A stretch of DNA of 64,000 bases, taken from the NCBI RefSeq assembly GCF_003858395.1, contig NZ_QWEV01000005.1, positions 4,154,001 through 4,218,000 of the forward strand, given 5' to 3'. Source of the DNA: Acidipila sp. EB88. Lineage in GTDB: Bacteria; Acidobacteriota; Terriglobia; Terriglobales; Acidobacteriaceae. Shown in pieces: positions 1-8,254 of the stretch; the first letter of the stretch is position 1; every line of letters begins with the position of its first letter. The notes beneath the pieces were generated by a model, which was not told the origin of the DNA, did not search any database, and saw only the letters and a program-made list of their open reading frames with translations. The position numbers and the translations under genes were made by a program.

Positions 1-1191
1 GCCGACCGCAAGAGCGAGACCCCCCAGGGTCATAGTGTTGATGGTCTGCCCGATCAGGCTGAGCACGATGATCGACGAAAGAATCGACAGCGGGATCGAG
101 ACTGCGATGATGAGCGTGGAGCGCCACGAACCCAGGAAGAGCAGGATCATCAGGCCGGTAAGCGCCGCGGCGATGATTGCTTCGCGAATCACTCCCTGCA
201 CGGCAGCGCGCACAAACACTGACTGGTCAGCCAGAGGGGAGATCTTTAACTCCGGAGGCACCAGGGTCGCAACTCGCGGAAGCAGGTTGCGCACGCCGGA
301 TACAACGGAGAGTGTCGATGAATCCCCGTTCTTCAACACGCTGATCAACACACCGCGCCGCCCGTCCTTGCGCACCACGTTGGTCTGGAATGCGTCGCCG
401 TTGCTAACGGTAGACACATCGCGCACGTACACGGTGCTGCCACTCACCTGCTTGATCGGAATATCCGAAATCTCTCCGACTGTTTCGGGCGAGGCATTGG
501 TGGTGACGTCATACTCGCGCGCACCGATCTTGGTCGTACCGGAGGGCAGCACCAAATCCCCAGAGAGCAGCGCATTCAGCAGGTCGTTTGGCGAAACGCC
601 CTTGGCCTGCATGAGCTGCGGCTGCATGCTCACGGTCATCTGCCGCTGCTTGCCGCCGTAGGTGAGCGGGATCACCGCTCCGGGCACGGTCGTGAGCTGG
701 GGCCGGATGTAGTTCGTCGCGTAGTCGTTCAACTGGGACTCTGAGAGTCCTTCGCCCGAGATACCAAGCTGCAGAATGGGCACGCTCGATGCTGAAAAGT
801 TGATGATCTCAGGGGGCAGCGTTCCGGGAGGAAGCTGCTTCAGCAGGTACTGCGAAGCTGCGGTGACCTGCGCGTTTGCCGTGTCCAGGCTCGCCCCCGG
901 CTGCAGAAATACTTTCACAACAACCTGTCCGTTGTAGGTCGTGGACTCGATATGCTCGATGTTGTCGACGAGGGTGGTAAGTGCCTTCTCATACGGGCTG
1001 GTGATGCGGCCTTCGAAATCTTCAGCCGCCAGACCTGTGTACGTAAAATTCACCGCAACGACCGGGATGTTGATCGACGGGAAGATGTCGGTCGGCGTCC
1101 GCAGAATGATCACAGGGCTCAGGATCAGGATCAGCAGCGCGAGGATGATAAACGTGTACGGCCGATCCAGCGCGACCTTGACGATCCACAT
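1..1191 (-). CDS. RND efflux transporter permease, N-terminal part (cut by window edge)
   Basis: The reverse strand from an ATG at 1189-1191 stays open to the window edge, giving 397 codons of a hydrophobic-amphipathic protein. It starts MWIVKVALDRPYTFIILALL, the first membrane helix and cytoplasmic lead of AcrB/MdtB/MexB-type inner-membrane pumps. The PN1 porter subdomain follows (SPYEKALTTLVDNIEHIEST, about residues 65-85). The visible part ends at GGLALAVG in the fourth membrane segment, just before the proton-relay Asp residues expected in this family. Such pumps exchange protons for drugs, solvents or metals as trimers with a periplasmic adaptor and an outer-membrane channel. The partner genes are not in view and should lie to the left. 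The gene diverges from a LysR regulator, its likely controller. Family call is secure; substrate is unknown. Confidence 0.93.
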   Translation of the reverse strand, partial: MWIVKVALDRPYTFIILALLILILSPVIILRTPTDIFPSINIPVVAVNFTYTGLAAEDFEGRITSPYEKALTTLVDNIEHIESTTYNGQVVVKVFLQPGASLDTANAQVTAASQYLLKQLPPGTLPPEIINFSASSVPILQLGISGEGLSESQLNDYATNYIRPQLTTVPGAVIPLTYGGKQRQMTVSMQPQLMQAKGVSPNDLLNALLSGDLVLPSGTTKIGAREYDVTTNASPETVGEISDIPIKQVSGSTVYVRDVSTVSNGDAFQTNVVRKDGRRGVLISVLKNGDSSTLSVVSGVRNLLPRVATLVPPELKISPLADQSVFVRAAVQGVIREAIIAAALTGLMILLFLGSWRSTLIIAVSIPLSILSSIIVLSLIGQTINTMTLGGLALAVG

Positions 1192-1294
1192 GAGCGCACA
1201 ACTCTTTCTGCACCGCTCCCGGGGGTCGCGGGTACGACTTTAAGTTTGCTCCTTCGCCTTTACTCTTGCCAAACAGTTTATTCCGAGCGAATCC

Positions 1295-1309
1295 ATCGGT
1301 ATTACCGAT
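1295..1309. promoter_or_regulatory. LysR-type operator palindrome
   Basis: ATCGGTA-T-TACCGAT is a perfect 7-bp inverted repeat with one central base. It fits the T-N11-A layout of LysR-type binding sites. It ends 11 bp before the LysR start codon, in the 129-bp space shared with the divergent RND pump gene. Autoregulation and control of the pump are inferred from position. Confidence 0.55.
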
Positions 1310-1320
1310 AGACTGCACCC

Positions 1321-2220
1321 ATGGAACTGCGGCACATGCGATATTTCAAGGCGGTAGCCGAGGAGAATGGCTTCGCCCGTGCAGCGGCACTGCTCAATGT
1401 CTCGCAGTCGGCCATCAGCGAACAGATGCGAGACCTTGAGCAGGAGCTAGGTTTGCCCCTGTTCGACCGGCGAGAACATCGCGCCCGTTTGAATGCTCAT
1501 GGAGAGGTGTTCCTGGTCGAGGTGAAGCGAACACTGGCTGCCGCGGCAGAGGCCGTCGCGGCCGTGCGCCGCTCGGCTTCCGGCGAAGTGGGCACCCTCA
1601 AGATCGGGTTTTTCGTGGGCGGTACCGATGCGCTCTTTCCCGCCCTCATCCGGCGCTTTCGCGCGCAGTCTCCGGGTGTGCGGGTGTCACTGCTCGAGAT
1701 GGGGCCGGTGCAGCAACAGGAAGCCTTACTGGCGGGCACCATCGATATCGGGTTTACACGGATCGTGCAATCGCCAGCCAGTGGCGAGCTCAGTTGGGAG
1801 CGCCTCTACGTGGAGCCTCTGGTGGTCGCGCTTCCCAAAGGCCACGCACTTGCCGGCTCGCCCGTGGACATAAGCAGCCTGGCAGCGGAGCCGTTTGTGA
1901 TCACGCACCGGGAGACTTCGCCCGCGCTGTTCGACAAGGTCATCGCACTTTGCCGTGCAGCCGGTTTCTCTCCAAAGATCGCTGCAACCGCAGCGGTGGC
2001 GAGCAGCGTGCTGACCCTTGTGGCCGCTGGCGAAGGCGTGGCGATCCTGCCGAAGAACACGCTGAAGCTTGCCTCATCGGACGTAGTTGCCGCGCCGATC
2101 GCGAGCCGCGACGCGTCAATCGATCTGGTGATCGCCTGGAGCACTCGCCGGGAAGGACCCCTGCACCAGGCATTTCTGCAGTTGATCCGCAAGACTCGCA
2201 AAGGCTCACCGCGCGTTTAG
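1321..2220 (+). CDS. LysR-family transcriptional regulator
   Basis: A 299-residue protein of normal LysR length. Residues 1-60 form the winged HTH (MELRHMRYFKAVAEENGFAR, then a QSAISEQMRDLEQELGLPLF recognition-helix region). Residues 90-295 form the periplasmic-binding-protein-like effector domain (TLKIGFFVGGTDALFPALI and so on). The ATG at 1321 gives the canonical N-terminus, but no good Shine-Dalgarno sequence precedes it; the region just upstream is occupied by the ATCGGTA-T-TACCGAT palindrome. It is transcribed away from an RND efflux pump, the usual arrangement for a local regulator of that pump. The effector is unknown. Confidence 0.95.
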   Translation: MELRHMRYFKAVAEENGFARAAALLNVSQSAISEQMRDLEQELGLPLFDRREHRARLNAHGEVFLVEVKRTLAAAAEAVAAVRRSASGEVGTLKIGFFVGGTDALFPALIRRFRAQSPGVRVSLLEMGPVQQQEALLAGTIDIGFTRIVQSPASGELSWERLYVEPLVVALPKGHALAGSPVDISSLAAEPFVITHRETSPALFDKVIALCRAAGFSPKIAATAAVASSVLTLVAAGEGVAILPKNTLKLASSDVVAAPIASRDASIDLVIAWSTRREGPLHQAFLQLIRKTRKGSPRV

Positions 2221-2291
2221 CGTTTCGTGTGACGAGCAACAGCAGGCGCTCGCAGTGAGCGCTTGCCGTGGGTCGTCTGCTCACACGAGAA

Positions 2292-2317
2292 AGGGCCATG
2301 CGGACTCGCATGGCCCT
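2292..2317. terminator. Bidirectional hairpin terminator between lysR and the BI-1 gene
   Basis: AGGGCCATGCG and CGCATGGCCCT form a perfect 11-bp stem with a GACT loop. It sits between two convergent genes. There is no long U tract. A smaller stem (GCGCTC/GAGCGC) lies at 2246-2262. Confidence 0.7.
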
Positions 2318-2337
2318 CGGCTTCAACGCAGCAGGGT

Positions 2338-3030
2338 CTAGTCGTTCCCGCGATTGCCGAACAGGTTCAGCACAGCCAGGAAGATATTCAAACCATCAAG
2401 GAAGATGGAAAGCGACAACTCCGCTGCCGTGGCTCCGCCGCCGCCGGCGCGCACCCGGGCAAAGTCTCCGATGGTCAGGACGGAGAATACGGCAAGCACC
2501 AGGTAATCAATTGTAGTGGGCTGTACGAAGTGAAAGAACATGGTCGCAAGCAGCAGCACGAACAGGCCGATCAGAAAGAACTGGCCGATTGCCTGGACCT
2601 TGCGATAGTCCACCGAGACGGCGTAGGCCACGGTGCCAAGCATAGCCATGCCAATGCCGGTGGTCATGGCGGCGGTCCCTACAAGGTGCGAGCCACCATG
2701 GCCGAGATAGTGGTGGATGGTAGGGCCAAGTCCCACGCCTTCCAGAAAGGCGAAAGCATAGAACAGGGTCATCTGCCGAGGCGCATTGTCGCGAGTCGCG
2801 CGGATTGCAAAAAGCATGCCCAAGTTCAGCAGCATGATCAGCAGTGCGAGGCCGGGTGGGATGGAGAGCGAAACATAGCTGCCGGCTGCGGTCAGCGCAA
2901 ACGCCACGCTGACCATGCCCAGGACCTTGCCGAGCAGACGCGACGAACTCTCGGCCTGGTCGTATGCCCGACCACCATTCAACACACCGTACGCATTGCC
3001 CGACGAACCCAGAGAGCCGTTCTGTGCCAT
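2338..3030 (-). CDS. Bax inhibitor-1 / YccA family membrane protein
   Basis: A 230-residue protein with about seven hydrophobic segments between residues 33 and 226. It matches the BI-1/YccA family (UPF0005): a central segment ending in a YAFAFLEGVGLGPT motif and a C-terminal LDGLNIFLAVLNLFG helix that corresponds to the family's conserved LDxxNLFLxLLxxxG end. The first 30 residues are a polar cytoplasmic tail rich in Gly/Ser. E. coli YccA interacts with the FtsH protease; other members are calcium-leak channels. The role here is not known. It converges with the LysR gene. Confidence 0.92.
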   Translation of the reverse strand: MAQNGSLGSSGNAYGVLNGGRAYDQAESSSRLLGKVLGMVSVAFALTAAGSYVSLSIPPGLALLIMLLNLGMLFAIRATRDNAPRQMTLFYAFAFLEGVGLGPTIHHYLGHGGSHLVGTAAMTTGIGMAMLGTVAYAVSVDYRKVQAIGQFFLIGLFVLLLATMFFHFVQPTTIDYLVLAVFSVLTIGDFARVRAGGGGATAAELSLSIFLDGLNIFLAVLNLFGNRGND

Positions 3031-3132
3031 AGCCTTATTCTACGCTTCCATGCTTGGGCGCCTTGGCGCCCTTTGCGCCTCCAGCGCGCCGCTTTGGCAA
3101 GAAACGGCGTGGCCGCTGGAGACGCGCGAGTT

Positions 3133-4463
3133 TTAGAGCAGGCGCATGGCTTCCGGATCCCATTCGATGATCGCGTTGCGTTCGAAGCTCTGGTTTGCCA
3201 GCAGCGCCGCGCCTGCTGCTCGGTAGCCGAAAACTGCATCCTCGGTCACCGGGCGGCGCGTGCGTACAGCGTCAAAGAACACGCGGAAGTGATCGTAGCT
3301 GTCACTGTAATGGGGCGGCGCGGTGTACCGCTCTGACCCCAGCGAGGTTGTGTCCTCACGCATGGTGGGGTAGCGCTTGTCGTAAGCCTCAAGCGTCTGC
3401 TTCTGCACCGCCTCCGTAAAGGTGTCGACTGTGTACCCCGGCGCTTTTTCGCGGGGGTCCGGCTCACTGTGACAGTGCTTCCGGCGATCTCCATCGTGCC
3501 CTCGGACCCGGTAAATACGAGGCCTTCGCTTTCTTCGCCGCCATCGACGAAGTTCACGCGGAGACTCAGGTTAAAACCTTCCTTGTAGTCGAAGAGCGCC
3601 AGCATCACGTCCGGCACGTCGCGCCCGTCTTTCCAGAAGCGCAAGCCGCCGGTTGCCATGCCGCGCGTGGGCCCGTGGCTTCCTGTCACAAAGTGCGTTC
3701 CGCTGAAGAGATGCACAAACAGGTCACCGGCCACGCCGCTGCTGTAGTCCTTCCATTTCCTCCACTGGAAGAAACGCTCCGGGTTCCATGCGATCCTGGG
3801 CGCCGACCCAAGGAAACGCGGCCAGTCGCAGGTTTCAGGACTCGCATCCGACGGCACCGTGTAGTTCCAGGCGCCGATCGACGAGTTGCGATCCCAGCGC
3901 GCAGTCACCATGTTCAACTGGCCGATCGCGCCCGAGGCAAGCAGCTCCTTGGCCTTGGCATACACAATGGAGCTCACCCGCTGGCTTCCTACCTGCATGA
4001 TGCGGCCGGTGCTGTGAGCCGCCTCGATCATCGCCGGGCCATCCTCGTACAGGTGAATCATCGGCTTTTCGCAGTACACATCCTTGCCGGCCTTCATGGC
4101 GTCGATCGCGGCATCCTTGTGCCAGTGATCAGGGGTCGCGATGATCACCGCATCGACATCCTTGCGGGCCAGCACCTCGCGATAATCACGCGTGGTTGCC
4201 ACGTCCTGCCCCCACAACTCGCGGCTCCGATCGAGCCGCCCCTGGTAGCAGTCCGCCACTGCGACCAGCTTGACGCCAGGTACCTGCAGTGCAGAGCGTG
4301 TGTCCGACATGCCCTGTCCACCGGCGCCGATCAGCGCCACTTGGATCGTTTCGTTGCGGCCCATTTTTTTACCCGCGCTTTGCGCAAGTAGCGGCAGGTG
4401 CGGCGCGATCAGTGCGTTTGCAGACAACAGGCTCGCAGCCTGCATAAATCCTCTACGGTTCAA
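3133..4463 (-). pseudogene. Gfo/Idh/MocA-family oxidoreductase, TAT-exported, with a frameshift near the C-terminus
   Basis: The N-terminal frame (4463 downwards) begins with a TAT-like leader, MNRRGFMQAASLLSANALIA, then an NAD(P)-binding Rossmann fold (VALIGAGGQGMSD) and the family motif YCEKPMIHL (about residue 131). The frame is normal to about residue 337 and then becomes a low-complexity Arg-rich tail ending at 3246. The expected C-terminus (REKAPGYTVDTFTEAVQKQT and on to NQSFERNAIIEWDPEAMRLL) is intact in the -1 frame down to a TAA at 3133. The switch lies at 3445-3457, where the minus strand reads CCCCC GCG AAAAA G; one missing C would restore a protein of about 443 residues. This may be a real disruption, a homopolymer error, or -1 slippage at AAAAAG. 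Homologues act on sugars or inositols. Confidence 0.85.
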
Positions 4464-5104
4464 GTTGGTTCCCCTTCCATCGTGTGGTTCAGCTTCTCAC
4501 TTGTAGTTCAGTTTTCACTTGCAGGGCTGACTTGTGTCCTGTTCATTATGTCGATAAGGAATCATGCGCACGTATGCAGGCCCGGAAAGATCTGTGCTGC
4601 CCAGCAGCACAGATGTAGCCTGCTGCGGCGACTCGCGGGCACATCCCCCGTCGCGAAGCAGAAACGCGTTCCACCCCGAAAAGAAGCAGCAGCGGCGACG
4701 GCATCCAGGGGCTTTTGCGCGATCAAGCGATGGATGCGAAGAACCATTGCGTCTCCGAACGTCGAGCATTCGCGGGGCTGTACAGCATGCTCGCAGAAGC
4801 GCTGCCATTGTAGCCGTGCAGCCGCATGGCTGGGAACGGAGTGGCGGGGCATGCTCTGGTCATCCGTGTGCGGAGTCAAGCAGGCCGGGGCAATCATGGA
4901 CGATCTCCAGGCAAGCTGGAACAGCCCAGGCAGCCCAGGTTGAGCCCGGTACGGGGCGATAGACCCGCGACCTATACCCTCGACCGGTACTCGCGACCCG
5001 TGCTCGGGCCCTATACTCGTCTGGTGGTGCGCGCCTGCCCGTGAGCACAGGCTCCGACACACGCGTCAGCCGCCAGCCGCGCATTTCCCAGCAGGTTTAC
5101 TTCG
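4464..5104. other. Intergenic region between divergent oxidoreductase and FAD/Fe-S dehydrogenase genes
   Basis: No ORF here resembles a protein and none has a good ribosome site. It holds the 10-bp palindrome at 4590-4614 and -10-like hexamers (TATACC near 4971, TATACT at 5012-5017) on the plus strand ahead of the dehydrogenase. No convincing -35 box was found at the right spacing. Confidence 0.5.
4590..4614. repeat. 10-bp perfect inverted repeat (possible operator or leader hairpin)
   Basis: ATCTGTGCTG and CAGCACAGAT flank a CCCAG spacer. It lies about 130 bp upstream of the oxidoreductase start on the minus strand. It could be a protein-binding palindrome or a stem in the leader mRNA. There is no adjacent U tract and no gene ends nearby, so a terminator is less likely. 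Confidence 0.4.
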
Positions 5105-8053
5105 ATGAGCAGCGCTTCCCCATTCCCCATCCTCGGCAACTCGGCCACGCAACCGCAGCAACATCCGCACGAGGCGTTTGCCGAGGCATCGCAGCTGGAA
5201 GCGCGCCTGCGTGCCACGGTGCGCGGCGAGGTGCGTTTCGACGCGTCCTCCCGCGCGCTGTATGCGACCGACGCTTCGAACTACCGGCAGGTCCCGGTGG
5301 GCGTCGTCTTGCCACGTGATCAGCAGGACGTGATCGCCGCGGTTGCTGCGTGCCGTGCCCTCGGGGCTGCCGTGCTGTCGCGCGGCGGCGGCACTTCGCT
5401 TGCCGGGCAGTGTTGCAACGTTGCCGTGGTGTTGGATTTTTCAAAGTACATGCACGGGATCACGGCACTTGATGCCACCACCCGGCTCGCCCGCGTGGAA
5501 CCCGGCATCGTACTTGACGCCCTGCGCGATGCCGCGGAACAGCATGCGCTCACCTTCGCGCCGGACCCTGCCACGCACAGCCGCTGCACACTTGGCGGCA
5601 TGATCGGCAACAACTCCTGCGGCGTGCACGCGCTGATGGGCGGCAAAACCGTCGACAACATCGAGTCGCTCGACATCCTGCTCTACGACGGCACACGCAT
5701 GCAGGTCGGCCGCACCACGGAAGGCGAGCTCGACGCGATCATCGCCGCGGGTGGCCGCAAGGGCGAGATCTACGAGGGTCTCAAGCGGCTGCGCGACGTG
5801 TACGGCGTGCTGGTGCAGGAACGATTCCCCGATATCCCGCGCCGCGTCTCCGGCTACAACCTCGATCAGCTCCTGCCGGAGAACGGCTTTCACGTGGCGC
5901 GCGCACTGGTCGGCAGCGAGGGAACCTGCGTCACGATCCTTGAGGCCACCTGCGAACTCAAGCCCAGCCCGCAGCATCGCAGGCTTGTCGCACTTGGGTT
6001 TGCGGATGCGTTCATCGCTGCCGACCACGTGCCTTCCGTGCTTGCCTTCTCACCCATCGGGCTTGAAGGCTTCGACGGCATGCTTGTCGACTTTATGCGC
6101 CTCAAGCAGCTCGTCGTCAACGATGTGCAACTGTTGCCCGCGGGCCGCGGCTTTCTGCTCTGCGAGTTTGGTGCCGACACCGCCGACGACGTGGACCGCA
6201 TGGCCGATGCGTTTATTGTGGCCGCGCGCGGGTTCGCCGCGCAGCCTACGCTTGCCCGCTACTCGCAGGAGGAGGCAGCACGCGTGTGGAAAGTGCGCGA
6301 GGCTGCGCTGGGCGCGTCGGTCTTCGTGCCCGGCGAACCCAGCGGCTGGGAAGGCTGGGAGGACTCAGCTGTGCCGCCTGCCGCGCTGGGTGCTTACCTG
6401 CGCGAGCTGTTCCGGTTGATTGATCAGTACGGCTATCGTTCTCCCATGTACGGCCACTTCGGCCAGGGGTGCGTGCACCTGCGCATCTCGTTCAACCTCA
6501 CCACGCATGACGGTGTCGCGAAGTACCGCAGCTTTCTGGACGAAGCCTCGGACATCGTGCTCAAGTACGGTGGCTCGTTCTCCGGCGAGCATGGTGACGG
6601 CCAGGCCCGCGCCGCGCTGCTGCCCAAGATGTTTGGCCCTGAGCTCATGCAGGCTTTTGCCGACTTCAAAGCGCTGTGGGATCCGACGAACCGTATGAAT
6701 CCCGGCAAGCTCGTGGACCCTGTAGCCGTGTATCAACCCACCGAGAATCTGCGCATGGGGCCCGACTACAAACGGGTGCAGCCCGCCACGTGGTTCTCCT
6801 ACGCGGGCGATGGTGACTCCTTTGCCGAGGCCACTTCGCGCTGCGTTGGCGTGGGCGCGTGCCGCAAGCAGGATAACGGCACGATGTGTCCCAGCTACAT
6901 GGCGACGCTCGAGGAGAAGCACTCCACGCGCGGCCGCGCACACCTTCTCTGGGAGATGATGCAGGGGGACGTCATTCAAGGCGGATGGAAGAACGAAGCC
7001 GTCAAGGAAGCGCTGGACCTTTGCCTCTCGTGCAAAGCCTGCAAGACCGAGTGCCCGGTGAACGTCGACATGGCCAGCTGGAAGTCGGAGTTTCTTGCGC
7101 ATTATTACGATGACGAGCGGCATCCGCTCGCACACTACGCGTTCGGCTTCATGGATCGATGGGCGCAGCTGGCCTCGTACGCGCCCGCGCTGGCCAACCT
7201 GCCCTTGCGAGTGCCGGGCGTGGCGCCGCTGGTCAAGCAGTTGCTCGGCATAGCGCCGCAGCGTGAGCTGCCTGCCTTCAGCTCTCACAACTTCCGACAG
7301 CGGTGGCATCGCAACAGGCAGCCGGCTCCGCCTCAGGTCGCCAAGCGCCCGGCGCTGCTGTGGGCCGACACCTGGAATAACTACTTTCACCCGCAGGCTC
7401 TTGACTCCGCTGCGCGGGTGCTTGCAACGGCCGGCTACTCCGTTGAGGTTCCTGCGAAGCACGTCTGCTGCGGCCGTCCGCTTTACGACTTCGGCTTCCT
7501 CGACCAGGCGCGCAGCTACCTGCGCACCATCCTTGACACGTTTGCGCCGCAGATCGAGGCAGGCATTCCCGTGGTCATGCTCGAGCCGAGCTGCGCCAGT
7601 GTCTTCCGCGACGAACTGCTGAAGTTTTTCCCCCACGATGAGCGCGCGCGGAAGCTGAGCCGGCAGACGCTGCTGCTGAGTGAAATACTCGCGCAGAACC
7701 CGGGCGACTGGCGACCGCCGCACCTGCCTGAGCGCCGCATCGTCGTGCATGGGCATTGCCACCAGAAAGCGCTGATGTCCATGGAGCCCGACATGGCGCT
7801 GCTGCGCGCCACCGGCGCCCGGGTGGAGCTGCTCGATGCAGGATGCTGCGGCATGGCCGGTCCTTTCGGTTTTGAAGCGCATGCGTTTGCCGTCTCGCAA
7901 TCGCTCGCGGAGCGCGTGCTGCTTCCCGCAGTCCGCACCGCGGGCCCATCGGACCTGCTTGTCACCAACGGCTTCTCGTGCCGCGAGCAGATCCGGCAAA
8001 ACAGTCCCCGCTCCGCGGTGCACCTTGCAGAGGTTCTGGCTGGCGACTGCTGA
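5105..8053 (+). CDS. FAD/4Fe-4S D-2-hydroxyacid dehydrogenase (YdiJ-like, fused GlcD-GlpC type)
   Basis: A 982-residue multidomain enzyme. Residues about 60-270 form the FAD-binding type-4 domain (LSRGGGTSLAGQ, LGGMIGNNSCGVH). Residues about 300-540 form the FAD-linked oxidase C-terminal domain, with the conserved GHFGQGCVHLRI and SGEHGDGQARAALLP. A two-cluster ferredoxin region follows (CVGVGACRK near 579; CLSCKACKTECPV near 640). The end carries two CCG domains typical of GlpC/GlcF (HVCCGRPLYDFG near 788, GCCGMAGPFGFE near 913). E. coli YdiJ is similar in length and layout. Members oxidise D-lactate, glycolate or D-2-hydroxyglutarate and pass electrons to the respiratory chain; the substrate cannot be fixed here. 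The 982-residue frame begins at an ATG with a weak AGG upstream. Confidence 0.92.
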   Translation: MSSASPFPILGNSATQPQQHPHEAFAEASQLEARLRATVRGEVRFDASSRALYATDASNYRQVPVGVVLPRDQQDVIAAVAACRALGAAVLSRGGGTSLAGQCCNVAVVLDFSKYMHGITALDATTRLARVEPGIVLDALRDAAEQHALTFAPDPATHSRCTLGGMIGNNSCGVHALMGGKTVDNIESLDILLYDGTRMQVGRTTEGELDAIIAAGGRKGEIYEGLKRLRDVYGVLVQERFPDIPRRVSGYNLDQLLPENGFHVARALVGSEGTCVTILEATCELKPSPQHRRLVALGFADAFIAADHVPSVLAFSPIGLEGFDGMLVDFMRLKQLVVNDVQLLPAGRGFLLCEFGADTADDVDRMADAFIVAARGFAAQPTLARYSQEEAARVWKVREAALGASVFVPGEPSGWEGWEDSAVPPAALGAYLRELFRLIDQYGYRSPMYGHFGQGCVHLRISFNLTTHDGVAKYRSFLDEASDIVLKYGGSFSGEHGDGQARAALLPKMFGPELMQAFADFKALWDPTNRMNPGKLVDPVAVYQPTENLRMGPDYKRVQPATWFSYAGDGDSFAEATSRCVGVGACRKQDNGTMCPSYMATLEEKHSTRGRAHLLWEMMQGDVIQGGWKNEAVKEALDLCLSCKACKTECPVNVDMASWKSEFLAHYYDDERHPLAHYAFGFMDRWAQLASYAPALANLPLRVPGVAPLVKQLLGIAPQRELPAFSSHNFRQRWHRNRQPAPPQVAKRPALLWADTWNNYFHPQALDSAARVLATAGYSVEVPAKHVCCGRPLYDFGFLDQARSYLRTILDTFAPQIEAGIPVVMLEPSCASVFRDELLKFFPHDERARKLSRQTLLLSEILAQNPGDWRPPHLPERRIVVHGHCHQKALMSMEPDMALLRATGARVELLDAGCCGMAGPFGFEAHAFAVSQSLAERVLLPAVRTAGPSDLLVTNGFSCREQIRQNSPRSAVHLAEVLAGDC

Positions 8054-8254
8054 TTGCCTAGCAGGCACTTCCCTGTTCACACCCGAAACCGCTGTCGATG
8101 CCGAGGCGCGCGCCGTGGCAATGTGGCAACGAGTCACTTGGCGCACGTAATGCTTCAACGCCTCACTGCGCTGCCTGTACATCCGTCAAGACCCAGACCT
8201 ATACTCGCGTGGTCGAGCGCCAGCGCTGGCCCACGACGTCGATAGGAGACCTCC

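Noticed and set aside
3445..3457. Programmed -1 frameshift as the main explanation for the broken oxidoreductase
   Set aside because: AAAAAG is a weak slip site and I cannot show a pseudoknot or conservation. A one-base loss in the adjacent C5 run is simpler, so the gene is listed as a pseudogene.
6365..8182. A 605-codon open frame on the minus strand
   Set aside because: It is the complement of the FAD/Fe-S dehydrogenase, with His/Arg/Val-rich low-information sequence.
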